Origin: Candidatus Skiveiella danica
GTDB lineage: Bacteria > Pseudomonadota > Gammaproteobacteria > Burkholderiales > Burkholderiaceae_C
Length of the DNA stretch: 64,000 bases
Direction: 5' to 3'
NCBI GenBank assembly: GCA_016721925.1
Contig: JADKHE010000005.1
Span: forward strand, 124,001 to 188,000
The translations under genes and the position numbers were made by a program. The first letter of the stretch is position 1. Each line of letters begins with the position of its first letter. The notes under the pieces are model-generated. The model had not been told where the DNA came from, ran no database searches, and saw only the letters and a list, made by a program, of their open reading frames with translations. Positions 55,315 to 64,000 of the stretch are shown here, piece by piece.

Positions 55315-55839
55315 ATGGCGATCTATGCATTGGACGGGGTGGCGCCCCAGGTTGATCCCAGCGCCTGGGTGGCCGACAGCGCCCAGGTGATGGGCGCCGT
55401 GACGCTGGGCGCAGATGCCAGCATCTGGTTCGGCACGGTCGTTCGGGGCGACACGGAGACGATCACGATCGGCCGCGGCTCCAACATCCAGGACGGCAGT
55501 GTGATGCACGCCGACGTCGGAAAGCCGATCGTCGTGGGCAACCATGTCACCGTGGGGCACAAGGTGATGCTGCATGGGTGCACGATCGGCGACGAATCGC
55601 TGATCGGCATCGGTGCCGTTGTGCTCAACGGCGCGAAGATCGGGCGGAATTGCCTGGTCGGGGCCGGCGCCCTGGTGACCGAAGGAAAGGAATTCCCGGA
55701 TGGTTCGATGATCATCGGCAGCCCGGCCAAGGCTGTGCGCCAGTTGACGCCCGAACAGATGGAGGGGTTGCGCTGGAGCGCGCGCCACTATGTCGCGAAC
55801 GCCCGCCGCTTTCAGGCGGGTCTGCGCAAGATCGACTGA
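55315..55839 (+). CDS. Gamma-carbonic anhydrase family protein (YrdA-like)
   Basis: 174 residues, left-handed beta-helix of hexapeptide repeats (VMGAVTLGADASIWFGTVVRGD, IGRGSNIQDGSVMHAD) with three His positions of the zinc site in MHAD and VGHKVMLHG. Family members may bind zinc or iron; carbonic anhydrase activity is not shown for all. GAGGA precedes the ATG; TACAAT at 55275-55280 may be a -10 but no good -35 is present. Confidence 0.9.
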   Translation: MAIYALDGVAPQVDPSAWVADSAQVMGAVTLGADASIWFGTVVRGDTETITIGRGSNIQDGSVMHADVGKPIVVGNHVTVGHKVMLHGCTIGDESLIGIGAVVLNGAKIGRNCLVGAGALVTEGKEFPDGSMIIGSPAKAVRQLTPEQMEGLRWSARHYVANARRFQAGLRKID

Positions 55840-55904
55840 TCACGGCGCCTCGCGAGCCGAACGGCGCGCGGTGTGCACTCAGACTTCCAACCAGGTTCCC
55901 ACGC

Positions 55905-56963
55905 GTGTCCGAACTCCACAAATTCATTTTTGACGGCCTGCCGGTGCGCGGCATGGTCGTACGCCTGACCGAAGCCTGGCAGGAAATCCTGCGCCGGCGC
56001 GCGGGCAACACAGCCACTGGCGCATACCCGCCGCCCGTGCGCGAACTGCTCGGAGAAATGGCGGCCGCCGGCGTGCTGATGCAAGGCAACATCAAGTTCA
56101 ACGGGGCGCTGGTCCTTCAGATCTTCGGTGACGGGCCCATCAAGGTGGCCGTGGCCGAAGTGCAGCCGGACCTGAGCCTGCGCGCCACGGCGACGGTGGT
56201 GGGTGAAGTGCCGCACGCCGCTGCATTGAGCCAGATGGTGAACGTGAACAACCAGGGCCGCTGCGCGATCACGCTGGATCCGAAAGACCGCCTGCCGGGT
56301 CAGCAGGCCTACCAGGGTGTGGTGCCGCTGTTCGGCGACCGGCGCGAGCCTCTGGAGAAGCTGAGCGACGTGCTGGAGCACTACATGCTGCAGTCCGAGC
56401 AGCTCGACACCACGCTGGTGTTGGCCGCGGACGAGCAGGTGGCCGCCGGCCTGCTGATCCAGCGCCTGCCGGTGCAGGGCGCGAACAACCTGGGAGGGCG
56501 CGCAACGGCTGCCGGGTCAGACGCGATGCAGGCGGCACAGGGTCCGGGGTCGGATGCGTCGAGCCCTGTCGCCGACACGCGCGCCAACGAGGACGAGATT
56601 GGCCTGAACGAGCACTACAACCGCATCGCGATCCTGGCCAAGAGCCTGAAGCGGGAGGAATTGCTGACGCTGGACGTGGACACCATCCTGCGCCGGCTGT
56701 TCTGGGAAGAGCCGGTGCTGCGCTTCGAGCCGCTGGCCGGCGAGACCGGTCCGCGCTTTGCCTGCAGCTGCAGCCGCGAACGCGTCGGACGCATGATCCG
56801 CAGCCTGGGGGTGGAGGAGGCCGAAGGCATCCTGGCCGAGCGCGGGCACATCGAGGTGGGCTGCGATTTCTGCGGCCAGCAGTACCATTTCGACCCGGTC
56901 GATGCGGCGCAGATCTTCACCGCGCCAGGAGCCCAGCCACCGGTCGGGCCGGTCGTTCACTGA
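55905..56963 (+). CDS. hslO: Redox-regulated holdase chaperone Hsp33
   Basis: 352 residues from a GTG at 55905 (VSELHKFIFDGLPVRG), which matches the family start. The C-terminal redox switch is present as CSCS and CDFC (C-x-C and C-x2-C) binding zinc in the reduced state. The protein is about 60 residues longer than E. coli Hsp33 owing to a low-complexity Ala/Gly/Ser-rich insertion near residues 200-240, between the N-terminal core and the linker. It activates under oxidative heat stress. It overlaps the convergent NadR-like gene by seven bases. Confidence 0.92.
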   Translation: MSELHKFIFDGLPVRGMVVRLTEAWQEILRRRAGNTATGAYPPPVRELLGEMAAAGVLMQGNIKFNGALVLQIFGDGPIKVAVAEVQPDLSLRATATVVGEVPHAAALSQMVNVNNQGRCAITLDPKDRLPGQQAYQGVVPLFGDRREPLEKLSDVLEHYMLQSEQLDTTLVLAADEQVAAGLLIQRLPVQGANNLGGRATAAGSDAMQAAQGPGSDASSPVADTRANEDEIGLNEHYNRIAILAKSLKREELLTLDVDTILRRLFWEEPVLRFEPLAGETGPRFACSCSRERVGRMIRSLGVEEAEGILAERGHIEVGCDFCGQQYHFDPVDAAQIFTAPGAQPPVGPVVH

Positions 56964-57661
56964 CCGTGGTCGGGCGCCGGGTGAGCCGCGTCCTGGCGCA
57001 TCAGGGCTGTGAACAGCCGATGTTCACAGGCCGGATCGCCACAGGTGGCGCAGAGACCGCTCCAAAGCGGCGTTTCATGATCTTTCTGGCCGTTTCCCAG
57101 CGTCAGCTGGTCAGTATTTGCTATTGAAGTGATAGCTTTCATCGCGTTTTCAAGTCGGCGCTCGTGCCGGCCGTAGATGACCTGCCAGCTCACACCGGCT
57201 CGGGCCAGCGCGGTGCGCAGCAGGGCGTCCACGGGCTCGCGCACCTGCGGGCCGTCGCGCTGCAGGCCATCGGGCACCCAGGGCAGGTCCAGTCCGGTGA
57301 CCAGCGTGGCGTCGTAGTGCCGCTGGTGGGCCAGGGCAAAGCCATAGAGAGTTTCGTCGCCGAACAGCAGATGGCTGTACAGCGCAGTCATCAGCGGTGT
57401 GGTGTCCGCGATCACCACGTCTGCATCGAGTTGCCGGAGCACCCGATGCGCCTGTTCCCGTGCGATCCCGGCCTGCTCATCGGGCCCTGGCGTGCGCCCC
57501 TGGCGGTCGCACCACTCGCGCAGCACTTCCGGCACCACCGTCACGCGCAGCCCCTGTTGCTGCAGCCGAAGGCCCAGCGCCTGGGCCAGCTGTGTCTTGC
57601 CGGTGCTTTCGGCGCCCAGCAGGGCGATGCGTCGCGGGCGGGCCATGGAGGGCAAGTTCAT
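56957..57661 (-). CDS. NadR-like ATPase (probable ribosylnicotinamide kinase)
   Basis: 234 residues. P-loop GAESTGKT (16-23), VVPEVLREW near 42-50, and ADTTPLMTALYS near 85-97 match the kinase domain of NadR. Its neighbour pnuC encodes a nicotinamide riboside/mononucleotide transporter, so the pair would take up nicotinamide riboside and phosphorylate it for NAD salvage. Residues about 176-196 derive from dispersed repeat copy 8. After it comes a short Cys/His motif (C204-x2-C207-x4-C212-x-H214) in a region not part of the NadR kinase core, possibly metal-binding. Confidence 0.8.
   Translation of the reverse strand: MNLPSMARPRRIALLGAESTGKTQLAQALGLRLQQQGLRVTVVPEVLREWCDRQGRTPGPDEQAGIAREQAHRVLRQLDADVVIADTTPLMTALYSHLLFGDETLYGFALAHQRHYDATLVTGLDLPWVPDGLQRDGPQVREPVDALLRTALARAGVSWQVIYGRHERRLENAMKAITSIANTDQLTLGNGQKDHETPLWSGLCATCGDPACEHRLFTALMRQDAAHPAPDHGQ
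57097..57136 (-). repeat. Dispersed 40-bp element, copy 8 (inside NadR-like gene)
   Basis: Minus strand: GCTATCACTTCAATAGC, 6-base spacer, TGACCAGCTGACGCTGG; the second module contains CCAG/CTGG pairing. Extended similarity to about 57075. Same sense as the gene and in frame, between the kinase domain and the Cys/His tail. Confidence 0.85.
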
Positions 57662-57673
57662 GGCGGCTCTTCG

Positions 57674-58264
57674 TCAGAGCTTGCGCTGCCACGCGCGCCA
57701 GCCGACCACGCTCAGCGCCGTGAACAGCGCATAGAGCAGTGTCGTGAGCCACAGGCCTTTCCAGGCAAACAGGCCCACGCTGACCACGTTGACCGCCAGC
57801 CAAACGGCCCAGTTTTCGATGTACTTGCGGCCCAGAAGGAACTGGCCGACGATGCTCACCGCGGTGGGGAAAGCATCCCACCACGGCACATCGGTGTCGG
57901 TATAGGTCTTCAGGAACAGCCCCGTGGCCGGCCAGAGCACGGCGCAGCTGGCGAGGGTCCACAGCCGAGCGGACCGCGTCAGGCGGCTGATGGCAAGCGC
58001 GCTGCCGTCGTCGCGCCGCCCGCGCAGCCACTGTCCCCATCCCCACAGGGCTACCAGCGCGAAGAACACCTGCAGCGCCGCATCGCCATACAGCTTGTTC
58101 TGCCAGAACAGGGCCACATACAGGACCGAGCTGATCGCCGCCAACGGCCAGCCCCAATGGATCTCGCGGATGTTGCAGCCCACCATGGCAAGCGCCAGCA
58201 CGAAGGCGACGATTTCGAGCCAGGTGGTGGGAGAACCCCACAAAACGAACGCTTCGGCAAACAT
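57674..58264 (-). CDS. pnuC: Nicotinamide riboside/mononucleotide transporter PnuC
   Basis: 196 residues, about seven membrane helices. Conserved PnuC positions include GCNIREIHWGWPLAAISSVLYVALFW, YGDAALQVFFALVALWGWGQW and WPAVSxxGQFLLGRKYIENWAVWLAVN-type blocks (AFPTAVSIVGQFLLG). It moves nicotinamide riboside by facilitated diffusion, with trapping by the kinase encoded 12 bases downstream. No NAD-related riboswitch or operator recognised in the 87-base gap to ftsB. Confidence 0.88.
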   Translation of the reverse strand: MFAEAFVLWGSPTTWLEIVAFVLALAMVGCNIREIHWGWPLAAISSVLYVALFWQNKLYGDAALQVFFALVALWGWGQWLRGRRDDGSALAISRLTRSARLWTLASCAVLWPATGLFLKTYTDTDVPWWDAFPTAVSIVGQFLLGRKYIENWAVWLAVNVVSVGLFAWKGLWLTTLLYALFTALSVVGWRAWQRKL

Positions 58265-58351
58265 GGACTCAGCGGTCGGTACGGGGACGAAGGGGCAGGG
58301 CAGTGAGGGGCATGTCGGGGCTCGACGGCGGCGGCCAAGGGCTGCGCGCGC

Positions 58352-58627
58352 CTAGCGGCCGATCTGCACAAAGACTTCGTTGGGCTTGACCATGCCCAGT
58401 TCGAGTCGCGCTTTTTCCTCGACCATCTCCAGCCCTTCCTGCAGGTCGCGCACCTCGGCTGCCAGGCGTTCGTTGGCCTGGCGCGCCTGCAGGTTGGCCG
58501 CTTTCTGGGCGTCCAGTTTCTGCTGCATTCGGGAAACGTCGGACACACTGCCACGGCCCACCCACAGCTGCCCGTGGAAGAGCGCGAGCAGCAGGATGAG
58601 GATCAAGGGGATGACGCGGTTTCCCAT
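58352..58627 (-). CDS. ftsB: Cell division protein FtsB
   Basis: 91 residues. One N-terminal membrane helix (IPLILILLLALFHGQLWVG) is followed by a coiled-coil (RMQQKLDAQKAANLQARQANERLAAEVRDLQEG region) and the conserved ARLELGMVKPNEVFVQI end. The ATG at 58627 fits the family; an upstream ATG at 58648 is possible. FtsB joins FtsL and FtsQ in the divisome. The eno-ftsB order is conserved. Confidence 0.92.
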   Translation of the reverse strand: MGNRVIPLILILLLALFHGQLWVGRGSVSDVSRMQQKLDAQKAANLQARQANERLAAEVRDLQEGLEMVEEKARLELGMVKPNEVFVQIGR

Positions 58628-58677
58628 GGGCGGACGGAGGTTCATCAACCCGCAACAGTGAAGCCGGTCCGTTGTCC

Positions 58678-58720
58678 TGCGATAGCGCGGTGCCTCCTTC
58701 CGGAGTCACCGCGATGCGCA
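58678..58720. other. Hairpin in the eno-ftsB gap
   Basis: CGCGGTG (58686-58692) pairs with CACCGCG (58707-58713); an inner CTCC/GGAG stem and an outer TGCG/CGCA stem extend it. No T tract follows on either strand, so it looks like an mRNA processing or stability element separating eno from ftsB rather than a standard terminator. Confidence 0.5.
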
Positions 58721-58744
58721 AGACCGAGGGCCGGCCGCATGGTT

Positions 58745-60028
58745 TCAGCGCAGGTTGTAGAAGGCGGCGCGGCCAGGATAGACCGCAACATCGCCCAGGT
58801 CCTCTTCGATGCGCAGCAGCTGGTTGTACTTGGCCATGCGGTCGCTGCGGCTCATCGAGCCGGTCTTGATCTGGCCCGCGTTCAGGCCCACGGCGATGTC
58901 GGCGATGGTCGAGTCTTCGGTCTCGCCCGAGCGGTGGCTGATCACGGCGGTGTAGCCGGCGCGTTTGGCCATCTCGATGGCGGAGAAGGTCTCGCTCAGC
59001 GTGCCGATCTGGTTGATCTTGATGAGGATCGAGTTGGCAATGCCCTTGTCGATGCCTTCCTTCAGGATCTTGGTATTGGTCACGAAAAGGTCGTCACCCA
59101 CGATCTGCACCGACTTGCCCAGGCGATCGGTCAGGATCTTCCAGCCGTCCCAGTCGCCTTCGGCCATGCCGTCCTCGATGCTGATGATGGGGTACTTGTC
59201 GACCCAGGTGGCCAGGATGTTGGTCCATTCCTCGGCCGAGAGGGTCAGGCCTTCACCTTCGAGGTGGTACTTGCCGTCCTTGTAGAACTCGCTGGCGGCG
59301 CAGTCCAGGCCGATGGCGATCTGCTCGCCGGCGGTGTAGCCGGCCTTGTCGATGGCTTCCAGAATCATCTGGATGGCGGCCTCGTGGCTGGCCACGCTGG
59401 GGGTGAAGCCACCCTCGTCACCGACTGCGGTGCTCATGCCCTTGTCGTGGATGATCTTCTTCAGGGCGTGGAACACCTCGGCGCCATAGCGCACCGCCTC
59501 GCGGAAGCTCGGGGCGCCCACGGGGATGATCATGAACTCCTGCAGGTCCAGGTTGTTGTTGGCGTGCGCACCGCCGTTGATGACGTTCATCATCGGCACC
59601 GGCAGCTGGTTGCCGTTCATGCCGCCGAAATAGCGGTACAGCGGCAGGCCGGATTCTTCCGCGGCGGCGCGCGCCACGGCCATCGACACCGCCAGCATGG
59701 CGTTGGCGCCCAGGCGGCTCTTGTTTTCGGTGCCATCGAGGTCGATCAGGGTCTTGTCCAGAAAGGCCTGTTCGGACGCGTCCAGGCCCAGCACGGCTTC
59801 GGAGATTTCGGTGTTGATGTGCTCGACGGCCTTCAGCACGCCCTTGCCCAGGTAGCGGGCTTTGTCACCGTCGCGCAGCTCGATGGCTTCGCGCGAGCCA
59901 GTGGAGGCGCCCGAGGGCACGGCGGCACGGCCCATGACGCCGGATTCCAGCAGCACGTCGCACTCGACGGTGGGGTTGCCGCGGCTGTCGAGGATTTCAC
60001 GCCCGACGATGTCAACAATAGCGCTCAT
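58745..60028 (-). CDS. eno: Enolase
   Basis: 427 residues, full length. N-terminal GREILDSRGNPTVECDV, catalytic VGDEGGFTPSV, ISIEDGMAEGDWDGW and SHRSGETEDSTIADIAV blocks are all present. It converts 2-phosphoglycerate to phosphoenolpyruvate. It lies in the pyrG-kdsA-DUF1330-eno-ftsB run. Confidence 0.98.
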   Translation of the reverse strand: MSAIVDIVGREILDSRGNPTVECDVLLESGVMGRAAVPSGASTGSREAIELRDGDKARYLGKGVLKAVEHINTEISEAVLGLDASEQAFLDKTLIDLDGTENKSRLGANAMLAVSMAVARAAAEESGLPLYRYFGGMNGNQLPVPMMNVINGGAHANNNLDLQEFMIIPVGAPSFREAVRYGAEVFHALKKIIHDKGMSTAVGDEGGFTPSVASHEAAIQMILEAIDKAGYTAGEQIAIGLDCAASEFYKDGKYHLEGEGLTLSAEEWTNILATWVDKYPIISIEDGMAEGDWDGWKILTDRLGKSVQIVGDDLFVTNTKILKEGIDKGIANSILIKINQIGTLSETFSAIEMAKRAGYTAVISHRSGETEDSTIADIAVGLNAGQIKTGSMSRSDRMAKYNQLLRIEEDLGDVAVYPGRAAFYNLR

Positions 60029-60057
60029 GATTCCCTTTCGTTTTCAATGGTTTGGAT

Positions 60058-60366
60058 TCAGATGACGGGGGCGTCCACGCCCTCCACCAGGATCAGGTTG
60101 AAGAATTGGGTGGCGCCGGCGCGCTTGGCGCGGGCCTGACGGTACTGCTCGCCGTCGTAGAAGGCTTTGGCCTTCTCGTAGCTCGGAAAGCGAAGCATCG
60201 CTATGCGCGCAGGTTCCCAGCTACCTTCGAGCACCTCGAACCGGCCGCCGCGCACCAGGTATTCGCCGCCGGCTGCCGCCACCGCCGCAGGGGCCGCTGC
60301 CATGTACTGCCGGTACTGGTCCATGTCGGTGATCAGCATGTCGACAATGATGTAGGCAGGGGCCAT
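60058..60366 (-). CDS. DUF1330 domain protein
   Basis: 102 residues with the dimeric alpha-beta barrel pattern: AYIIVDMLITDMDQYRQYM, a GGEYLVRGGRFEVLEGSW core, and RIAMLRFPSYEKAKAFYDG. Function unknown. Start at 60366 preferred over 60390 (GGAGAC upstream). It sits between kdsA and eno as in other Burkholderiales. Confidence 0.85.
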   Translation of the reverse strand: MAPAYIIVDMLITDMDQYRQYMAAAPAAVAAAGGEYLVRGGRFEVLEGSWEPARIAMLRFPSYEKAKAFYDGEQYRQARAKRAGATQFFNLILVEGVDAPVI

Positions 60367-60382
60367 GGAGTCTCCGTGGGGG

Positions 60383-61237
60383 TCAGTCAAAGTGGTCTTC
60401 GAGGAAGCCGTTCGTCTTGGTCACTGTGTCCAGCGCAACCAGCGTTTCCAGAAGCGCTTTCATATGCTTCAAGGGCACGGCGTTCGGCCCATCGGACAGC
60501 GCGTGGGCCGGGTCGGGATGGGTTTCCATGAACAGCCCGGCCACTCCCACCGCTACCGCGGCGCGCGCCAGCACTGGCACCATCTCGCGGGCGCCGCCGG
60601 ACGAGGTGCCTTGCCCGCCGGGCAGCTGAACCGAGTGGGTCGCGTCGAACACGATGGGGCAGCCCGTCTCGCGCATGATGGCGAGGCTGCGCATGTCGGA
60701 AACGAGGTTGTTGTAGCCGAAGCTGGCACCGCGTTCGCAGGCCATGAAGCGGTCTTCGGACAAGCCTGCCTCACGGGCCGCGGCGCGAGCCTTGTCCATC
60801 ACGTTCTTCATTTCGTGGGGCGACAGGAACTGGCCCTTCTTGATGTTCACCGGTTTGCCGCTCTGGGCTACGGCGCGGATGAAATCGGTCTGGCGGCAGA
60901 GAAAGGCCGGCGTCTGCAGCACATCGACCACGGCGGCGACGGTGGGAATCTCGGCCTCGGTGTGCACGTCGGTCAGCACCGGCACGCCCAGCTCCCGTTT
61001 CACACGGGCCAGGATCTCGAGGCCGCGTTCCATGCCCGGGCCGCGGTAACTGGTGCCCGACGAGCGGTTGGCCTTGTCAAAGCTGCTTTTGAAGATGAAG
61101 GGGATGCCCAGCGCGCCGGTGATTTCCTTGAGCTGTCCGGCCACGTCCATCTGGAGCTGCTCGGACTCGATGACGCAGGGGCCGGCGATCAGAAAGAACG
61201 GGCGCTGGAGGCCGACGTCGAATCCACAAAGCTTCAT
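60383..61237 (-). CDS. kdsA: 3-deoxy-8-phosphooctulonate synthase (KDO8P synthase)
   Basis: 284 residues from the ATG at 61237. TIM-barrel motifs FLIAGPCVIES, FKSSFDKANRSS, DVHTEAEI, NIKKGQFLSPHEMK and DATHSVQLPG are present. It condenses arabinose-5-phosphate with PEP for the KDO sugar of lipopolysaccharide, consistent with a Gram-negative envelope. It is 17 bases after pyrG. Confidence 0.97.
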   Translation of the reverse strand: MKLCGFDVGLQRPFFLIAGPCVIESEQLQMDVAGQLKEITGALGIPFIFKSSFDKANRSSGTSYRGPGMERGLEILARVKRELGVPVLTDVHTEAEIPTVAAVVDVLQTPAFLCRQTDFIRAVAQSGKPVNIKKGQFLSPHEMKNVMDKARAAAREAGLSEDRFMACERGASFGYNNLVSDMRSLAIMRETGCPIVFDATHSVQLPGGQGTSSGGAREMVPVLARAAVAVGVAGLFMETHPDPAHALSDGPNAVPLKHMKALLETLVALDTVTKTNGFLEDHFD

Positions 61238-61254
61238 GCGGGGCCTTTCCGTCG

Positions 61255-62922
<1,668 letters not shown>

Positions 62923-62965
62923 GTCAGGGTCGGGCGCTGGGTCCCGAGGGAGGTGGTAAACGTGA

Positions 62966-62971
62966 ATTATA
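62966..62971 (-). promoter_or_regulatory. -10 box of the pyrG operon
   Basis: A perfect TATAAT on the minus strand, 44 bases before the pyrG ATG, in the gap between divergent pyrG and coaBC. The -35 at 17 bases is poor (about two matches to TTGACA). Confidence 0.55.
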
Positions 62972-63049
62972 CGGGCCCCCCCGGGCCTCTGGACACCCTT
63001 TGACCCCCGTAATCCGACCGGTTGCGGCGGGAAGGGTATATTGCCGGCC

Positions 63050-64000
63050 ATGAACGAACTGAGCGGCAAACATATCGTCCTGGGGCTCACCGGCGGCATT
63101 GCGTGCTACAAGGCCGCGGAGCTGTGCCGGGCCCTGGTCAAGGAGGGTGCCAGCGTGCAGGTGGTGATGACCGAGGCGGCCGAACACTTCATCACCCCGG
63201 TAACGATGCAGGCGCTGAGCAACCGACCGGTGTATGGCTCGCAGTGGGACGCCCGCGAGCCCAACAACATGGCGCACATCAACCTGGGCCGGGAGGCCGA
63301 CGCGATCCTCATTGCGCCGGCCAGTGCCGATTTCATGGCCAAGCTGCTGCATGGCCGCGCAGACGAACTGCTCAGCCTGTTGTGCCTGGCTCGACCGGCG
63401 GCGACGGTGCCGCTCATTGTGGCCCCGGCCATGAATCGCGAGATGTGGGCCAACCCGGCCACTCGACGAAACGTGGCGCAGCTGCGTGCCGACGGCATCG
63501 AGGTGCTGGACGTGGGGCAGGGCGAGCAGGCCTGCGGCGAGACCGGCGACGGCCGCATGCTGGAGGCCGACGAAATTCTGGCCGACCTGGTGGCGTTCTT
63601 CTCACCCAAGCGTCTGGCCGGGCGCCAGGTGCTGGTGACAGCCGGCCCGACCTATGAGGCCATCGACCCGGTGCGCGGTATCACCAACCTTTCCAGCGGC
63701 AAGATGGGTTTTGCGATTGCCCGTGCCGCGCGCGAAGCGGGCGCCGAGGTCACGCTGGTGGCCGGACCTGTGTTGCTGCCCACGCCTCGGGGGGTGACAC
63801 GGGTGGATGTGCGCTCGGCGCGCGACATGCTGGCCGCGGTACAGAACCAGGTGGACCGCGCCGACGTGTTTGTGGCCACGGCCGCGGTTGCCGACTGGCG
63901 GCCCGGGACCGCGGCCGACCAGAAGATCAAGAAGGATGGCTCGGGTGAAACGCCGGCGCTGCGCTTCATCGAAAACCCGGACATCCTCGCCACGGTGGCG
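63050..64000 (+). CDS. coaBC: Bifunctional phosphopantothenoylcysteine decarboxylase/phosphopantothenate-cysteine ligase, N-terminal part
   Basis: 317 codons to the window edge, open at the end. The CoaC part starts KHIVLGLTGGIACYKAAEL, with active-site His in NNMAHINLG, then APAMNREMW and ACGETGDGRM. The CoaB part begins at VTAGPTYEAIDPVRGITNLSSGKMG and is cut off. The enzyme makes 4'-phosphopantetheine from phosphopantothenate in CoA synthesis. The ATG at 63050 follows a TATATT (63037-63042) that may be a -10. Confidence 0.96.
   Translation, partial: MNELSGKHIVLGLTGGIACYKAAELCRALVKEGASVQVVMTEAAEHFITPVTMQALSNRPVYGSQWDAREPNNMAHINLGREADAILIAPASADFMAKLLHGRADELLSLLCLARPAATVPLIVAPAMNREMWANPATRRNVAQLRADGIEVLDVGQGEQACGETGDGRMLEADEILADLVAFFSPKRLAGRQVLVTAGPTYEAIDPVRGITNLSSGKMGFAIARAAREAGAEVTLVAGPVLLPTPRGVTRVDVRSARDMLAAVQNQVDRADVFVATAAVADWRPGTAADQKIKKDGSGETPALRFIENPDILATVA

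Overview
The window is about 64 kb of GC-rich (mid-60s %) bacterial chromosome from a betaproteobacterium. Burkholderiales, and probably Comamonadaceae, fits best. This rests on gene order (tpiA-secG-tRNA-Leu-nuoA to nuoN; pyrG-kdsA-DUF1330-eno-ftsB), separate nuoC and nuoD, a Bug-type tripartite tricarboxylate binding protein, and the DUF1178 and DUF455 families. There is no phage, IS element, plasmid gene or CRISPR array. Most of it is housekeeping sequence.

Layout. 0-4 kb: end of tsaD, a small heat-shock gene, a periplasmic binding protein, an aminotransferase, rpsO. 4-9 kb: pnp with a long leader hairpin, a quinone oxidoreductase translationally overlapping a frameshifted tpiA, secG, tRNA-Leu(GAG). 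9-23.4 kb: complete 14-gene complex I operon. 23.7-30 kb: Nudix hydrolase, DUF1178, an MsbA-like exporter, an acetyl-CoA hydrolase/transferase, an AttH-like lipocalin protein. 30-35.7 kb: a broken Att/Lol-like ABC permease and ATPase separated by a heat-shock gene and a serine hydrolase. 35.7-44.6 kb: miaA, a Bcr/CflA efflux gene, an RND efflux pair, an acyl-CoA synthetase. 44.9-53.5 kb: amiC, tsaE, queG, an MlaE/MCE/lipoprotein operon, an AEC permease, a Bug protein, xerD. 53.5-64 kb: an RquA-like methyltransferase, DUF455, gamma-carbonic anhydrase, hslO, an NAD-salvage pair (NadR-like kinase and pnuC), ftsB, eno, DUF1330, kdsA, pyrG, and the start of coaBC.

The main unexpected signal is a family of eight dispersed short elements. 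Each aligns without gaps over 40 bp: a 17-bp AT-rich imperfect palindrome ending in TAGC, a 6-bp spacer, then a 17-bp module TGACC...CGCTGG. Two are at gene ends. Six lie inside reading frames, in both orientations, always keeping the frame open and adding roughly 15-20 residues in linkers or variable loops (ABC exporter, Lol/Att permease, MiaA, AmiC, DUF455, NadR-like kinase). This recalls the protein-invading Rickettsia palindromic elements.

Six apparent frameshifts are present: tpiA, the second hsp20, three in the permease and one in its ATPase. The one in tpiA, an otherwise intact central gene, sits in a G6 run and points to homopolymer sequence error or slippage. The cluster at 30-35.7 kb could be either error or real decay.
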